Shown piece by piece: positions 42,374-50,152 of a DNA stretch of 64,000 bases (positions within the stretch are counted from its first letter, which is position 1; the number at the start of each line of letters is the position of its first letter). Both the position numbers and the translations under genes were made by a program. The notes under the pieces were generated by a model. That model did not search any database. It saw nothing but the letters and a program-made list of their open reading frames with translations, and was not told the DNA's origin. The stretch spans positions 50,731 to 114,730 of the forward strand of contig JAZREJ010000041.1 of the NCBI GenBank assembly GCA_045660745.1, in the 5' to 3' direction. The stretch is from RGIG6353 sp045660745 (lineage in GTDB: Bacteria; Bacillota; Clostridia; Oscillospirales; SIG627).

Positions 42374-44193
42374 GACAGTTTTTCAAGTATTTCAAGGTTG
42401 CCTTTGACAAAGCTTTCAAGTTCTTCCTCGGTCAGAGGTCTTTGCGAGATAAGTGCAAGCATATATATCTCGCGTGCCATACTCTCACAAAGCTCACGCT
42501 TTGATTCTTCTCCGAGAAGCGCTTCAATCTTCTTGACTACGCTGTTCTTAACGTTTACAAGAAGCTTACCTGCTGGAGCGGGCATGGACATTGCAGAGTC
42601 GCGAGAATACATTTTCATCATATCGGAGAAGCGTCTGTCCTGCTCGGAAAGAGTGAGCATTGCCGGAGTTGATTCATCCTTGAGGGTTACAAGCTCAACC
42701 TCGCCTTCTCCCACAGCCTTACGGAATACCTCAAGAAGTATTTCGTTTGTGACGGTTTCCTCCTCCTTCTTAAGGCTGTCAGCAAGCTCGGCATCACATC
42801 TTGCAAAGTGAATGCCCTCGTTCTGCGCTTCGAGGAAGGAGATAAACTGTGTGTCCATCATGGTGTCGAGAAGTAAAACGTCAATGTCCTCGTCACGGAA
42901 AAGCTTGATATAGCGGGACTGCTGTGTCTTATCGGTCGCGTAGAAAATCTTGTCTTTTTCGCGGGTATTCTTTTCGCGGTACTCGTCAAGCGTTACAAAT
43001 CGTCCGTCAACGGTCTTGAAGAGAATAGAGCCCTTGATTCTATCATAGAACTTTTTGTCACGCATGGAGCCGTATTCAACAAATGGCTTCACGTCATCCC
43101 ACATCTTCTCATAGGTCTCGCGCTCCCCATTCATGAGAGAGTTGAGCTTGTCACATACCTTTTTGACGATGTGTGCGGAAATCTTAGAAACGTATCCGCT
43201 GTTCTGAAGATAGCTTCTGGAAACGTTCAACGGAAGCTCGGGACAGTCAAGAACACCCTTCAGCAGAAGGAGATATTCAGGAATTACTTCCTTGATGTTG
43301 TCTGCAACAAATACCTGATTGTAGAAAAGTTTTACCTGTCCTTCAAGATTTGAATACTCGTGAGAAAGCTTCGGGAACCAAAGAATGCCCTTGAAATTAA
43401 GGGGATAATCGGCATTGATGTGAATTGAGAAAAGTGGCTCCTTGAAGTCTGCGAAAAGCTCGCGGTAGAAATCCTTGTACTCTTCTTCGGTGCACTCGGA
43501 TGGAGCTTTCGTCCAAAGGGGAGTGGGGTTGTTTATGGGCTTTTCTTCTTTTTCTTCAGTGTCGGATGTATCCTTGAAGTATATTTCCGTAGTCATGAAT
43601 GCACAGTAACGGCGGAGTATCTCTTCAATTCTTGCTTTTTCGAGAAATTCCTTCTCGTCTTCGGTAATATGAAGAACAATCTTAGTGCCCCTGTCGTTTT
43701 TGTCACAGGTGCTCATCTCAAATTCGCCTGCTTCGTCACATACCCAATGAACGGCGGGAGCATTTGTGTAGGATTTTGAATAAATCTCAACAGTATCAGC
43801 AACCATAAATGCCGAGTAGAAACCGAGACCGAAGTGTCCGATAATTCCTCCCGCATCCGATTCCTTTTCATACTTTTCGATAAAATCAAGAGCGCCCGAA
43901 AGTGCGATCTGATTGATATACTTGTCTATCTCCTCCTCACTCATGCCGAGACCGTTGTCTTCAACGGTTAGGGTGGCAGCGTCTTTGTCAAGAATAACGT
44001 TTATTCTGTAGCCGCGACCGTCGTCCTCTGCCTCGGAAAGAGAAATGAGCCTCTTCTCCTTTGTGATTGCGTCGCAAGCGTTTGACACAAGCTCGCGGAG
44101 GAATATTTCTTTATCCGAATAAAGCCATCTTTTAATAATAGGGAATATATGCTCGGTTTCAACCGATATACCGCCCTTCTTTTTTTCGTCCAT
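42370..44193 (-). CDS. htpG: Molecular chaperone HtpG (Hsp90)
   Basis: A 607-residue Hsp90. The GHKL ATPase domain shows FLRELVSNACDAITKEKRL, VEDNGLGMSEEEIDKYI and IGHFGLGFYSAFMVADTVEI; the middle domain has RGTKIVLHI and PLNVSRSYLQ; a C-terminal dimerisation domain follows. It helps client folding under stress. Single gene under a promoter preceded by a CIRCE operator, so heat-shock control by HrcA is likely. Confidence 0.96.
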   Translation of the reverse strand: MDEKKKGGISVETEHIFPIIKRWLYSDKEIFLRELVSNACDAITKEKRLISLSEAEDDGRGYRINVILDKDAATLTVEDNGLGMSEEEIDKYINQIALSGALDFIEKYEKESDAGGIIGHFGLGFYSAFMVADTVEIYSKSYTNAPAVHWVCDEAGEFEMSTCDKNDRGTKIVLHITEDEKEFLEKARIEEILRRYCAFMTTEIYFKDTSDTEEKEEKPINNPTPLWTKAPSECTEEEYKDFYRELFADFKEPLFSIHINADYPLNFKGILWFPKLSHEYSNLEGQVKLFYNQVFVADNIKEVIPEYLLLLKGVLDCPELPLNVSRSYLQNSGYVSKISAHIVKKVCDKLNSLMNGERETYEKMWDDVKPFVEYGSMRDKKFYDRIKGSILFKTVDGRFVTLDEYREKNTREKDKIFYATDKTQQSRYIKLFRDEDIDVLLLDTMMDTQFISFLEAQNEGIHFARCDAELADSLKKEEETVTNEILLEVFRKAVGEGEVELVTLKDESTPAMLTLSEQDRRFSDMMKMYSRDSAMSMPAPAGKLLVNVKNSVVKKIEALLGEESKRELCESMAREIYMLALISQRPLTEEELESFVKGNLEILEKLS

Positions 44194-44228
44194 AACAGTC
44201 TCCTTTACGTTTTTTGGTTTACAGGTAG

Positions 44229-44257
44229 ATTTTACTCTTTTTTTACCTGTTTGTCAA
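44229..44257 (-). promoter_or_regulatory. htpG promoter
   Basis: TTGACA (44252-44257) and TAAAAT (44229-44234), 17-base spacer, on the minus strand. An ACAGGTA/TACCTGT inverted repeat (44221-44227, 44244-44250) flanks the -10. Confidence 0.78.
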
Positions 44258-44265
44258 CACGAATT

Positions 44266-44292
44266 TTGGCACTCATATACACTGAGTGCTAA
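44266..44292. promoter_or_regulatory. CIRCE element (HrcA operator)
   Basis: On the minus strand TTAGCACTC, nine bases, GAGTGCCAA: the CIRCE consensus with one mismatch in the second arm. It lies just upstream of the htpG -35. Confidence 0.88.
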
Positions 44293-44342
44293 TAAATTGT
44301 AAATATTTCGTGAACTTGACTCGTTTTTTTATAAAAAACATC

Positions 44343-44371
44343 TTTACAATTAAAGATTATTATGGTATACT
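44343..44371 (+). promoter_or_regulatory. rpsO promoter
   Basis: TTTACA (44343-44348) and TATACT (44366-44371), 17-base spacer. Confidence 0.7.
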
Positions 44372-44377
44372 GTAAAC

Positions 44378-44490
44378 TGCCCAAATAAGGGCATAACCTT
44401 GACCCAGTGTGGGGTTTTAGGCGTTCCTTAGATGGAACCTTCACCCTCCTGCACCGAGTTATAGGCGAAAAAAATATGGAGGTGAACATA
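44378..44490 (+). promoter_or_regulatory. Structured rpsO leader (candidate S15 autoregulatory site)
   Basis: About 110 transcribed bases with several short stems (GACCC/GGGGT, GTTCC/GGAAC at about 44423-44438) and a GAGGTGAAC start region. S15 leaders that bind the protein and block translation are known in several phyla; the position fits but I cannot confirm the fold. Confidence 0.5.
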
Positions 44491-44754
44491 ATGCAAAAGG
44501 ATCTGAAGCAGAATATCATTGAGAGCTATCGCACTCATGAGAAAGACACAGGCTCGCCCGAAGTACAGATTGCTATTCTTACAAACAGAATCAACAATCT
44601 TACCGAGCACTTGAAGTCCAACAACAAGGACCATCACAGCCGTCGCGGACTCCTTAAGATGGTAGGTCACAGAAGAAACCTTCTCAATTATTTGCAGAAG
44701 AAGGATATCAACCGTTACCGTGAAATCATCGAAAAGCTCGGACTCAGAAAGTAA
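44491..44754 (+). CDS. rpsO: 30S ribosomal protein S15
   Basis: The ATG at 44491 follows GGAGGTGA; the open frame upstream covers the leader and is rejected. The 87-residue product has the S15 pattern: IIESYRTHEKDTGSPEVQIA, ILTNRINNLTEHLK, NNKDHHSRRGLLKMVGHRR and NLLNYLQKKD. It binds 16S rRNA and assembles the platform with S6 and S18. Followed by pnp, the classical rpsO-pnp order. Confidence 0.97.
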   Translation: MQKDLKQNIIESYRTHEKDTGSPEVQIAILTNRINNLTEHLKSNNKDHHSRRGLLKMVGHRRNLLNYLQKKDINRYREIIEKLGLRK

Positions 44755-44777
44755 GTCCGAACCCTAAGCGTGGTCTC

Positions 44778-44810
44778 AACCGAGAAGAGGCAATTTGCCT
44801 CTTTTCGGTT
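44778..44810 (+). terminator. Hairpin after rpsO
   Basis: AACCGA-AAGAGGC and GCCTCTT-TCGGTT arms form a long stem; the following sequence is only moderately T-rich. Confidence 0.6.
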
Positions 44811-44828
44811 CTTGACTTATCGCGCCCA

Positions 44829-44860
44829 CCACATATGGACGCCATATGTGGAATTTTTTT
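44829..44860 (+). terminator. Second terminator between rpsO and pnp
   Basis: CCACATATGG (44829-44838) and CCATATGTGG (44842-44851) form a perfect 10-base stem with a 3-base loop, followed by AA and seven T. Confidence 0.85.
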
Positions 44861-44872
44861 AGTATTAATAAC

Positions 44873-44954
44873 ACCGCCTGATAAATTAGAATTAGCAAAT
44901 AAAAGAGCGCCGAGACTCTCGACCCTCTTTTATTTGCTAATCTGTCGAGGCGGT
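44873..44954 (+). promoter_or_regulatory. Long hairpin leader of pnp
   Basis: A 17-base perfect inverted repeat (44891-44907 with 44925-44941) enclosed by ACCGCC (44873-44878) and GGCGGT (44949-44954), ending 19 bases before the pnp ATG. In enterobacteria an RNase III-cut hairpin in this place lets PNPase degrade its own message; a similar role here is inferred. Confidence 0.65.
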
Positions 44955-44973
44955 ACAGAAAGGAAAAAATAAG

Positions 44974-47103
44974 ATGTTTGAGAATTTCAAAACTTTCAGA
45001 ACAACTCTTGCAGGTCGTGAGCTCGTAGTCGAGACAGGCAAAATGGCACAGCTTGCAAACGGCTCGGCACTCGTTCGCTACGGTGAGACCGCAATTCTCG
45101 CCTGCGCTACCGCTTCCGCAAAGCCCCGTGACGGTATCGACTTTCTTCCTCTGTCTGTAGACTTTGAAGAAAGACTTTACGCAGTAGGTAAGATTCCCGG
45201 TAGCTTCCTCAAAAGAGAAGGCAAGCCTACCGAAAAGGCAATTCTTACTTCTCGTGTTATCGACCGTCCCGTTCGTCCTCTCTTCCCCAAGGATTTGAGA
45301 AACGACGTATGTCTCTCTCTTACAGTTATGTCGGTTGACCCCGATTGTTCACCCGAAATCACCGCTATGATTGGTGCTTCCATTGCTCTTTCTATTTCGG
45401 ATATTCCCTGGAACGGACCTATTGCAGGTGTTTTCGTTGGACTTGTTGACGGCAAGTTCGTTATGAACCCCACCCGTGAGGAGCGTGAAAAGAGCGACAT
45501 CGAGCTCACCGTTGCATCCAGCGAAAAGAAGGTTGTAATGATTGAAGCGGGTGCTCGTGAAGTATCCGACAGTGATATGTACGATGCTATCATGCAAGCG
45601 CATGAGATTAACTGCGAGACTATTAAGTTCATTAACTCTATCGTTGCCGAAATCGGTAAGCCCAAGTTTGAGTATCCTTCCTGTGAAGTTGACCACGATC
45701 TCTTCGAGAAGATTCGTGAGTATGCAACAGATGCTGTAAAGGCTGCTCTTGACACAGATGACAAGACAGTTCGCGATGACAGACTTCAGGTAGTTTACGC
45801 AGACGTATTCGAGCATCTTGCTGAAGAGTATCCCGATATGTCCGATGAGATGACAGCTCAGGTTAACGAGTGTATGTACAAGCTCCAGAAGTATGTTGTA
45901 CGCCGTTGGCTTCTCGATGAGCAGAAGCGTGTTGACGGACGTCGCATGGATCAGATGAGACCTCTCAACGCTGAGGTTTCCCTCCTTCCCAGAACCCACG
46001 GTTCAGGTATGTTCACCAGAGGTCAGACTCAGGTTCTTACAACCGCTACCCTCGGCCCCATCTCCGACCAGCAGCTTCTTGACGGTATTGACGATCAGGA
46101 ATTCAAGAGATATATGCACCACTACAATATGCCCGGCTATTCTGTAGGTGAAGCTAAGGCTTCAAGAGGTCCCGGCAGACGTGAGATTGGTCACGGTGCA
46201 CTTGCAGAAAGAGCACTCGAGCCTGTTATCCCCTCTGTTGAAGATTTCCCCTATGCACTTAGACTCGTTTCCGAGGTTATTTCTTCTAACGGTTCTACCT
46301 CTCAGGCGTCTATCTGCGGTTCTACTCTTGCTCTTATGGATGCGGGTGTTCCGATCAAGGCTCCCGTTGCAGGTATCTCCTGCGGTCTTATCACAGAGGA
46401 TGAGCGTTGGATGACCATGATTGATATTCAGGGTCTTGAAGACTTCTTCGGCGACATGGACTTCAAGGTTGCAGGTACCAAGAAAGGCATCACCGCAATT
46501 CAGATGGACCTTAAGATTGACGGTCTTACTCCCGAAATCATCAAGAACGCTCTTGAGACAACCCATGTTGCAAGAAACTATATCATCGACGAGGTTATGC
46601 TCAAGGCTATTCCCGAAGCACGTGCTGACGTTTCCAAGTACGCTCCCAAGATGATAACCACCAAGATTGATCCCGAAAAGATCAGCGAAGTTATCGGTAA
46701 GGGCGGTAAGGTGATTCAGAAGATTTGTGCTGACACAGGCGCTAAGGTTGACATTGAGGACGACGGAAGCGTATTTATCGCAGCTGTTGATAAGGAAGCA
46801 GGCTACAAGGCACTTGAAATGATTAATGCAATTGCACTTGATCCTGTTATAGGAACTGTTTATACAGGTACTGTCACCCGTCTTATGACATTCGGCGCAT
46901 TCGTTGAATTCGCTCCCGGCAAGGAAGGTCTTGTTCATATCTCCAAGCTTGACAAGAAGCGCGTTGAAAAGGTTGAGGACGTTGTAAACGTTGGCGACGT
47001 TATCAAGGTTAAGCTCATCGAGATTGACGATAAGGGAAGACTTAACCTCTCCCGCAAGGATGCTCTCAAGGATGAAGAAGAGGCAGCCGCTGTTGAAGAA
47101 TAA
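44974..47103 (+). CDS. pnp: Polyribonucleotide nucleotidyltransferase (PNPase)
   Basis: A 709-residue phosphorolytic 3'-5' exoribonuclease. Two RNase PH domains (FRTTLAGRELVVETGKMAQL at the start; RTHGSGMFTRGQTQVLTT, FKRYMHHYNMPGYSVGE and REIGHGALAERALEPVIP in the second, with SNGSTSQASICGSTLALMDA), then KH (PEKISEVIGKGGKVIQKICA, about 565-620) and S1 (GTVYTGTVTRLMTFGAFVEF, about 630-700) RNA-binding domains. Full length. Acts in mRNA decay. Confidence 0.97.
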   Translation: MFENFKTFRTTLAGRELVVETGKMAQLANGSALVRYGETAILACATASAKPRDGIDFLPLSVDFEERLYAVGKIPGSFLKREGKPTEKAILTSRVIDRPVRPLFPKDLRNDVCLSLTVMSVDPDCSPEITAMIGASIALSISDIPWNGPIAGVFVGLVDGKFVMNPTREEREKSDIELTVASSEKKVVMIEAGAREVSDSDMYDAIMQAHEINCETIKFINSIVAEIGKPKFEYPSCEVDHDLFEKIREYATDAVKAALDTDDKTVRDDRLQVVYADVFEHLAEEYPDMSDEMTAQVNECMYKLQKYVVRRWLLDEQKRVDGRRMDQMRPLNAEVSLLPRTHGSGMFTRGQTQVLTTATLGPISDQQLLDGIDDQEFKRYMHHYNMPGYSVGEAKASRGPGRREIGHGALAERALEPVIPSVEDFPYALRLVSEVISSNGSTSQASICGSTLALMDAGVPIKAPVAGISCGLITEDERWMTMIDIQGLEDFFGDMDFKVAGTKKGITAIQMDLKIDGLTPEIIKNALETTHVARNYIIDEVMLKAIPEARADVSKYAPKMITTKIDPEKISEVIGKGGKVIQKICADTGAKVDIEDDGSVFIAAVDKEAGYKALEMINAIALDPVIGTVYTGTVTRLMTFGAFVEFAPGKEGLVHISKLDKKRVEKVEDVVNVGDVIKVKLIEIDDKGRLNLSRKDALKDEEEAAAVEE

Positions 47104-47121
47104 TAACGCATAAAAATATTG

Positions 47122-47156
47122 GCGCTCCTACTCTGTAAAGGGTAGGAGCACTTTTT
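47122..47156 (+). terminator. pnp terminator
   Basis: GCTCCTAC and GTAGGAGC arms around a 10-base loop, followed by ACTTTTTG. Confidence 0.8.
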
Positions 47157-47158
47157 GT

Positions 47159-47187
47159 TTGACAAACGCCGCATTTTTTAGTATAAT
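47159..47187 (+). promoter_or_regulatory. Promoter of the zinc-ribbon/cytidine deaminase genes
   Basis: TTGACA (47159-47164) and TATAAT (47182-47187), 17-base spacer: full consensus. Confidence 0.85.
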
Positions 47188-47212
47188 ATAAAAAATATCG
47201 GAGGTAATTATT

Positions 47213-47545
47213 ATGGCTGATTTTAATGAGATAAAGGATACAGTAGTGGATGCTGCAACGGGGGTTTGTAAGAATGCGACAGCTCGCGCCGCACGTCTTG
47301 CGGAAGAGATAAAGATAAAAGAGCTTTACTACAAGCTCGGACGTCAGTATTACGCATCCCTTCAGGATGACTGTGCAGACTTGTCTTTGCTTGATGAGCT
47401 TTGCCGTGAAATAAAGGTCAGACACAAGAGGGTAGAAGCGCTTAAAAGAACGTGCGCGGCGGAGCATATGAAGTCTTGCTCCAAATGCGGAGCGGTAAAC
47501 TGTGCTGCAAATGTTGTTTGCGATAAGTGTGGCGGAGACATCTGA
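47213..47545 (+). CDS. Small helical protein with C-terminal zinc ribbon
   Basis: A 110-residue protein. The first 80 residues are helical (EIKDTVVDAATGVCKNATAR, IKIKELYYKLGRQYYASLQD); the end carries a CxxC...CxxC zinc ribbon (CSKCGAVNCAANVVCDKCGG). Similar small proteins are common in Clostridia as unnamed 'zinc ribbon domain' proteins, without known role. Good GGAGGTAA site. Co-transcribed with the deaminase gene that starts two bases after its stop. Confidence 0.75.
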   Translation: MADFNEIKDTVVDAATGVCKNATARAARLAEEIKIKELYYKLGRQYYASLQDDCADLSLLDELCREIKVRHKRVEALKRTCAAEHMKSCSKCGAVNCAANVVCDKCGGDI

Positions 47546-47546
47546 T

Positions 47547-47936
47547 ATGTGGAAAGAGCTTTACCGCGCTGCTCTTGCCGTGCAGAATGAAAGGAAGATT
47601 TCCGACTATGTTGAGGCGGGAGGAGTTTCGGCAGCAATTCTCGCGGGCTCAGGTAAGATATATACCGGAGTGTGCGTCGATACTTGCTCAACCCTTGGTA
47701 TCTGTGCCGAAAGAAACGCTATATTCAATATGATAACAAACGGTGAGAATAAAATTTTAAAGGTCATTGCCATTATGCCAAATGGGAAGACGGGTGCACC
47801 CTGTGGTGCTTGCCGTGAGCTTATGGTACAGCTTATGCCGAAAACATATTCGGATATTGAGATAATGCTTGATTTTGAATCGGGTAAAACCGCAACTCTT
47901 GGTGAGCTTACTCCCGAATGGTGGATAAAGAGCTGA
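47547..47936 (+). CDS. Cytidine deaminase-like protein (blasticidin-S deaminase type)
   Basis: The ATG at 47547 follows the preceding stop codon (TGATATG). The 129-residue protein belongs to the small cytidine deaminase fold: GICAERNAIFNMI supplies one zinc ligand and the catalytic Glu, GAPCGACRELMVQLM supplies two Cys ligands. Length fits the tetrameric CDA class (130-140). VEAGGVSAAILAGSGKIYTG and the lack of the usual substrate Phe motif leave open a cytidine or other aminohydrolase specificity. Confidence 0.82.
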   Translation: MWKELYRAALAVQNERKISDYVEAGGVSAAILAGSGKIYTGVCVDTCSTLGICAERNAIFNMITNGENKILKVIAIMPNGKTGAPCGACRELMVQLMPKTYSDIEIMLDFESGKTATLGELTPEWWIKS

Positions 47937-47973
47937 ATCCGTGTTCATCACACTTGTTTAAAAGGAGAGAAAA

Positions 47974-48531
47974 ATGAGACATAATTTCGGCGCAAAGCCT
48001 ATTCTTTATCCCATGCCTGTGCTGATCGTCGGCACTTATAATGCCGATGGCAGTGCCAATGCCATGAATGCCGCATGGGGCGGTATCTCGGAGGAATCCG
48101 AAATTAGTATTTGTATAGATGACGGACATAAAACCGCAATGAATCTACAAGAAACAAAAGCCTTCACGGTGAGCGTTGCAACTGTTTCCACTCTTGTTTC
48201 GGCTGACTTTGTAGGCATTGTGTCAGGTAACTCCGACAAGGACAAGATTGCTAAAACCGGTTGGAGCGTGACAAAGAGCGCTTTTGTAAATGCCCCTGTT
48301 TTTGAAGAGCTCCCGTTGACGCTGGAATGCCGTGTGAAGTCATACGATGCCGAAACTTGCCGTCTTGTCGGTGAGATCGTAAACGTGTCGGCTGACGAGA
48401 GCGTGCTGACGAACGGAAAGATTGATACGGATAAGCTTGAGCCCATCACTTATGACCCCGTGTGCCATACCTACAGAAAAATAGGTGAGGTTGTCGGAAA
48501 TGCGTTTTCCGATGGAAAGAATCTCAAATAA
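47974..48531 (+). CDS. Flavin reductase family protein
   Basis: A 185-residue FMN-binding split-barrel protein. KPILYPMPVLIVGTYNADGS, NAMNAAWGGISEESEISICI and KAFTVSVATVSTLVSADFVG fit the flavin reductase/flavoredoxin-like family common in anaerobes. It may transfer electrons or reduce FMN. An AAAGGAGAG site precedes the ATG; it may be transcribed with the two genes upstream. Confidence 0.85.
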   Translation: MRHNFGAKPILYPMPVLIVGTYNADGSANAMNAAWGGISEESEISICIDDGHKTAMNLQETKAFTVSVATVSTLVSADFVGIVSGNSDKDKIAKTGWSVTKSAFVNAPVFEELPLTLECRVKSYDAETCRLVGEIVNVSADESVLTNGKIDTDKLEPITYDPVCHTYRKIGEVVGNAFSDGKNLK

Positions 48532-48558
48532 CCTTTTGACGGTTTTTGGGGATTTTTG

Positions 48559-48587
48559 TTGACAAGGATGGCGAAGTATGGTAAAAT
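48559..48587 (+). promoter_or_regulatory. Promoter of the AbrB-like gene
   Basis: TTGACA (48559-48564) and TAAAAT (48582-48587), 17-base spacer. Transcription starts near 48594, so an ATG at 48588 cannot be used. Confidence 0.8.
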
Positions 48588-48608
48588 ATGTTAAAAGGAG
48601 GGGATGCT

Positions 48609-48851
48609 GTGAAAACCAAAGGTGATATCCGCGCAATTGACGAGCTTGGAAGAGTTGTAATACCAATGACTTTTCGAAAAATGCTTGGAATAAAATCAGG
48701 GGACGCTCTTGATATGAGCCTTAACGAAAACGGCGAAATAATTATTACTAAAGCAACACCGTCCTGTGTGTTTTGCGCATCAAGTGAAAAACTCCGTGAA
48801 TTTGAAAACAAATATGTATGCACTGATTGCATAAAGAAACTGTCCGAGTGA
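48609..48851 (+). CDS. AbrB/SpoVT family regulator with zinc-finger tail
   Basis: The GTG at 48609 is chosen because AAAGGAGGGG lies just upstream and the promoter excludes an earlier start. The 80-residue protein has the swapped-hairpin AbrB DNA-binding domain (IRAIDELGRVVIPMTFRKML, then IKSGDALDMSLNENGEIIIT) and a C-terminal CxxC...CxxC motif (CVFCASS, CTDC) that probably binds zinc, as in SpoVT/AbrB proteins of Clostridia involved in stationary-phase control. Confidence 0.88.
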   Translation: MKTKGDIRAIDELGRVVIPMTFRKMLGIKSGDALDMSLNENGEIIITKATPSCVFCASSEKLREFENKYVCTDCIKKLSE

Positions 48852-48864
48852 TCTCGGACAGTTT
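48837..48864. terminator. Bidirectional terminator after the AbrB-like gene
   Basis: AAACTGTCCGAG (48837-48848) and CTCGGACAGTTT (48853-48864) form a perfect 12-base stem with a 4-base loop between convergent genes. The same stem recurs at 50117-50152. Confidence 0.85.
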
Positions 48865-48869
48865 TATGT

Positions 48870-49754
48870 TTATGCTATGTAATACCAAAATGTCAGCACA
48901 AATACAACTATAAATACGCCTATACCGATAAGGGTATTTTTAACAGAAGATTTTATTCCGTTTGATTTGACGCTGCTTCTCAGCTCATCGTAATCAACGT
49001 CGGGGAACGAAGGATCTAATTGCTTTATTTGTTTGGATATCAACTCACAGTTATTTACCCAAACGAGGCGTGACTCTGTGTTGAGGTGAGAATTTTCACT
49101 TAGCATGAAGTTTGATATGCGATATCTGAGCTTGTGAATTTCGCATATCTCGGGTGAGCCTGCTGGAAGCTTGGGGCAAATGCTATTTAATGTAGTATAC
49201 ATTTCGCAGGCGAGATTGACAAACAGCTGATAGGTCTCGCCTTTGTTGTCTCCTGTCTTGATGTTGTATCCGTTCTTATATTCGGTGTATACAAAATAGC
49301 TTCCGAACATTCCTATGACGTCATTTGTAATCTTGTTAAGTATAGGGAGAATTACATTGCTTTTTGATGCATCAAAATTATCGTCGATGATACCGACACT
49401 GTTTGTTAGGGCATTAAATACGGATTTGCGCTTATGAATATCATTTACAGTAAGGCAAGTTTTAGCTTTTGCATATGCACTGTAGAATATTGCTTCAATG
49501 TTGCTCGGATCGTTTTGTTCTACCATGTTATAATACTTTTCAGCGTCTTCCCAGTCTTCCTTTTCGAGAGCACGGCGGGCGTTTTCAAGATACTTTATAA
49601 CGGAATCGGTATTGTCAACTTTAACTGTTCCCTTTATCATCATTTCCTTTGCTTCTTCAACGGTGTATTTTGTTCCGCAGCTCTGACACACGTAAATTCC
49701 GTCTTGCTTTAAAACGTTAGTGCTGTTACACATTTCACAGGTTAAGCTTTTCAT
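48870..49754 (-). CDS. Zinc-ribbon membrane protein with TPR-like region
   Basis: A 294-residue protein: an N-terminal zinc ribbon (CEMCNSTNVLKQDGIYVCQSC, split here as two CxxC pairs near residues 6-9 and 23-26), a helical TPR-like part (about 50-100, ENARRALEKEDWEDAEKYYN), a long middle domain and one C-terminal transmembrane helix (about 272-292, TLIGIGVFIVVFVLTFWYYI). Such tail-anchored zinc-ribbon proteins are frequent in gut Firmicutes but unnamed. Divergent from an XRE regulator whose operator overlaps its start region. Confidence 0.7.
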   Translation of the reverse strand: MKSLTCEMCNSTNVLKQDGIYVCQSCGTKYTVEEAKEMMIKGTVKVDNTDSVIKYLENARRALEKEDWEDAEKYYNMVEQNDPSNIEAIFYSAYAKAKTCLTVNDIHKRKSVFNALTNSVGIIDDNFDASKSNVILPILNKITNDVIGMFGSYFVYTEYKNGYNIKTGDNKGETYQLFVNLACEMYTTLNSICPKLPAGSPEICEIHKLRYRISNFMLSENSHLNTESRLVWVNNCELISKQIKQLDPSFPDVDYDELRSSVKSNGIKSSVKNTLIGIGVFIVVFVLTFWYYIA

Positions 49755-49799
49755 GATTTTTCCATCCTCTTTATCTTATTTCTTTTAAGAAATATATTT

Positions 49800-49817
49800 T
49801 GCACCTATATAGGTGCA
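49800..49817. promoter_or_regulatory. Palindromic operator in the zinc-ribbon/XRE divergon
   Basis: TGCACCTAT ATAGGTGCA is a perfect 18-base palindrome. A degenerate half site (CCTAAATAAGTGCA) follows near 49862-49875. It lies just downstream of the leftward promoter and near the -35 of the rightward one; probable site of the adjacent XRE protein. Confidence 0.65.
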
Positions 49818-49822
49818 TAAAC

Positions 49823-49851
49823 ACTATAACATAAAAGTATAATAATGTCAA
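49823..49851 (-). promoter_or_regulatory. Promoter of the zinc-ribbon membrane protein gene
   Basis: TTGACA (49846-49851) and TATAGT (49823-49828), 17-base spacer, minus strand. A TATAAT on the plus strand at 49838-49843 may serve the divergent XRE gene. Confidence 0.7.
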
Positions 49852-49888
49852 GAACTTTGTTCCTAAATAAGTGCAAAGGGGATTGACC

Positions 49889-50116
49889 GTGAACGCTGAA
49901 ATTGAAAAGAGGATAGGCGCAAACGTTAGAATGCTTCGTGAAAAAAAGGGAATGACTCAGGAAGAACTGTCAGTAAAGCTTCAGGTTTTGGGATGCGATA
50001 TAACGAGAAGTGCCGTGGCTAAAATTGAAGTCGGACAAAGACATCTTTATCCCGATGAGATAGTGCTCATTAAAAACATTTTGGAAGTTGAGTACGACGA
50101 AATATTTAAGCTGTAA
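49889..50116 (+). CDS. XRE family helix-turn-helix regulator
   Basis: A 75-residue Cro/CI-type protein. GTG at 49889 is preferred because AAAGGGG lies 7 bases upstream; another GTG six codons earlier lacks a site. IGANVRMLREKKGMTQEELS and ITRSAVAKIEVGQRHLYPDE make up the five-helix HTH_3 domain, which fills nearly the whole protein. Likely represses itself and the divergent zinc-ribbon gene. Confidence 0.85.
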   Translation: MNAEIEKRIGANVRMLREKKGMTQEELSVKLQVLGCDITRSAVAKIEVGQRHLYPDEIVLIKNILEVEYDEIFKL

Positions 50117-50152
50117 AAAAACTGTCCGAGAAATAATTCTCGGACAGTTTTT
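50117..50152. terminator. Bidirectional terminator between the XRE and GNAT genes
   Basis: AAACTGTCCGAGAA and TTCTCGGACAGTTT arms, T runs on both strands. The inner arm sequence is the same as in the terminator at 48837-48864. Confidence 0.88.

Noticed and set aside
44407..44490. N-terminal extension of ribosomal protein S15
   Set aside because: The frame is open but runs through the structured leader; the ATG at 44491 has the ribosome binding site and gives the normal 87-residue S15.
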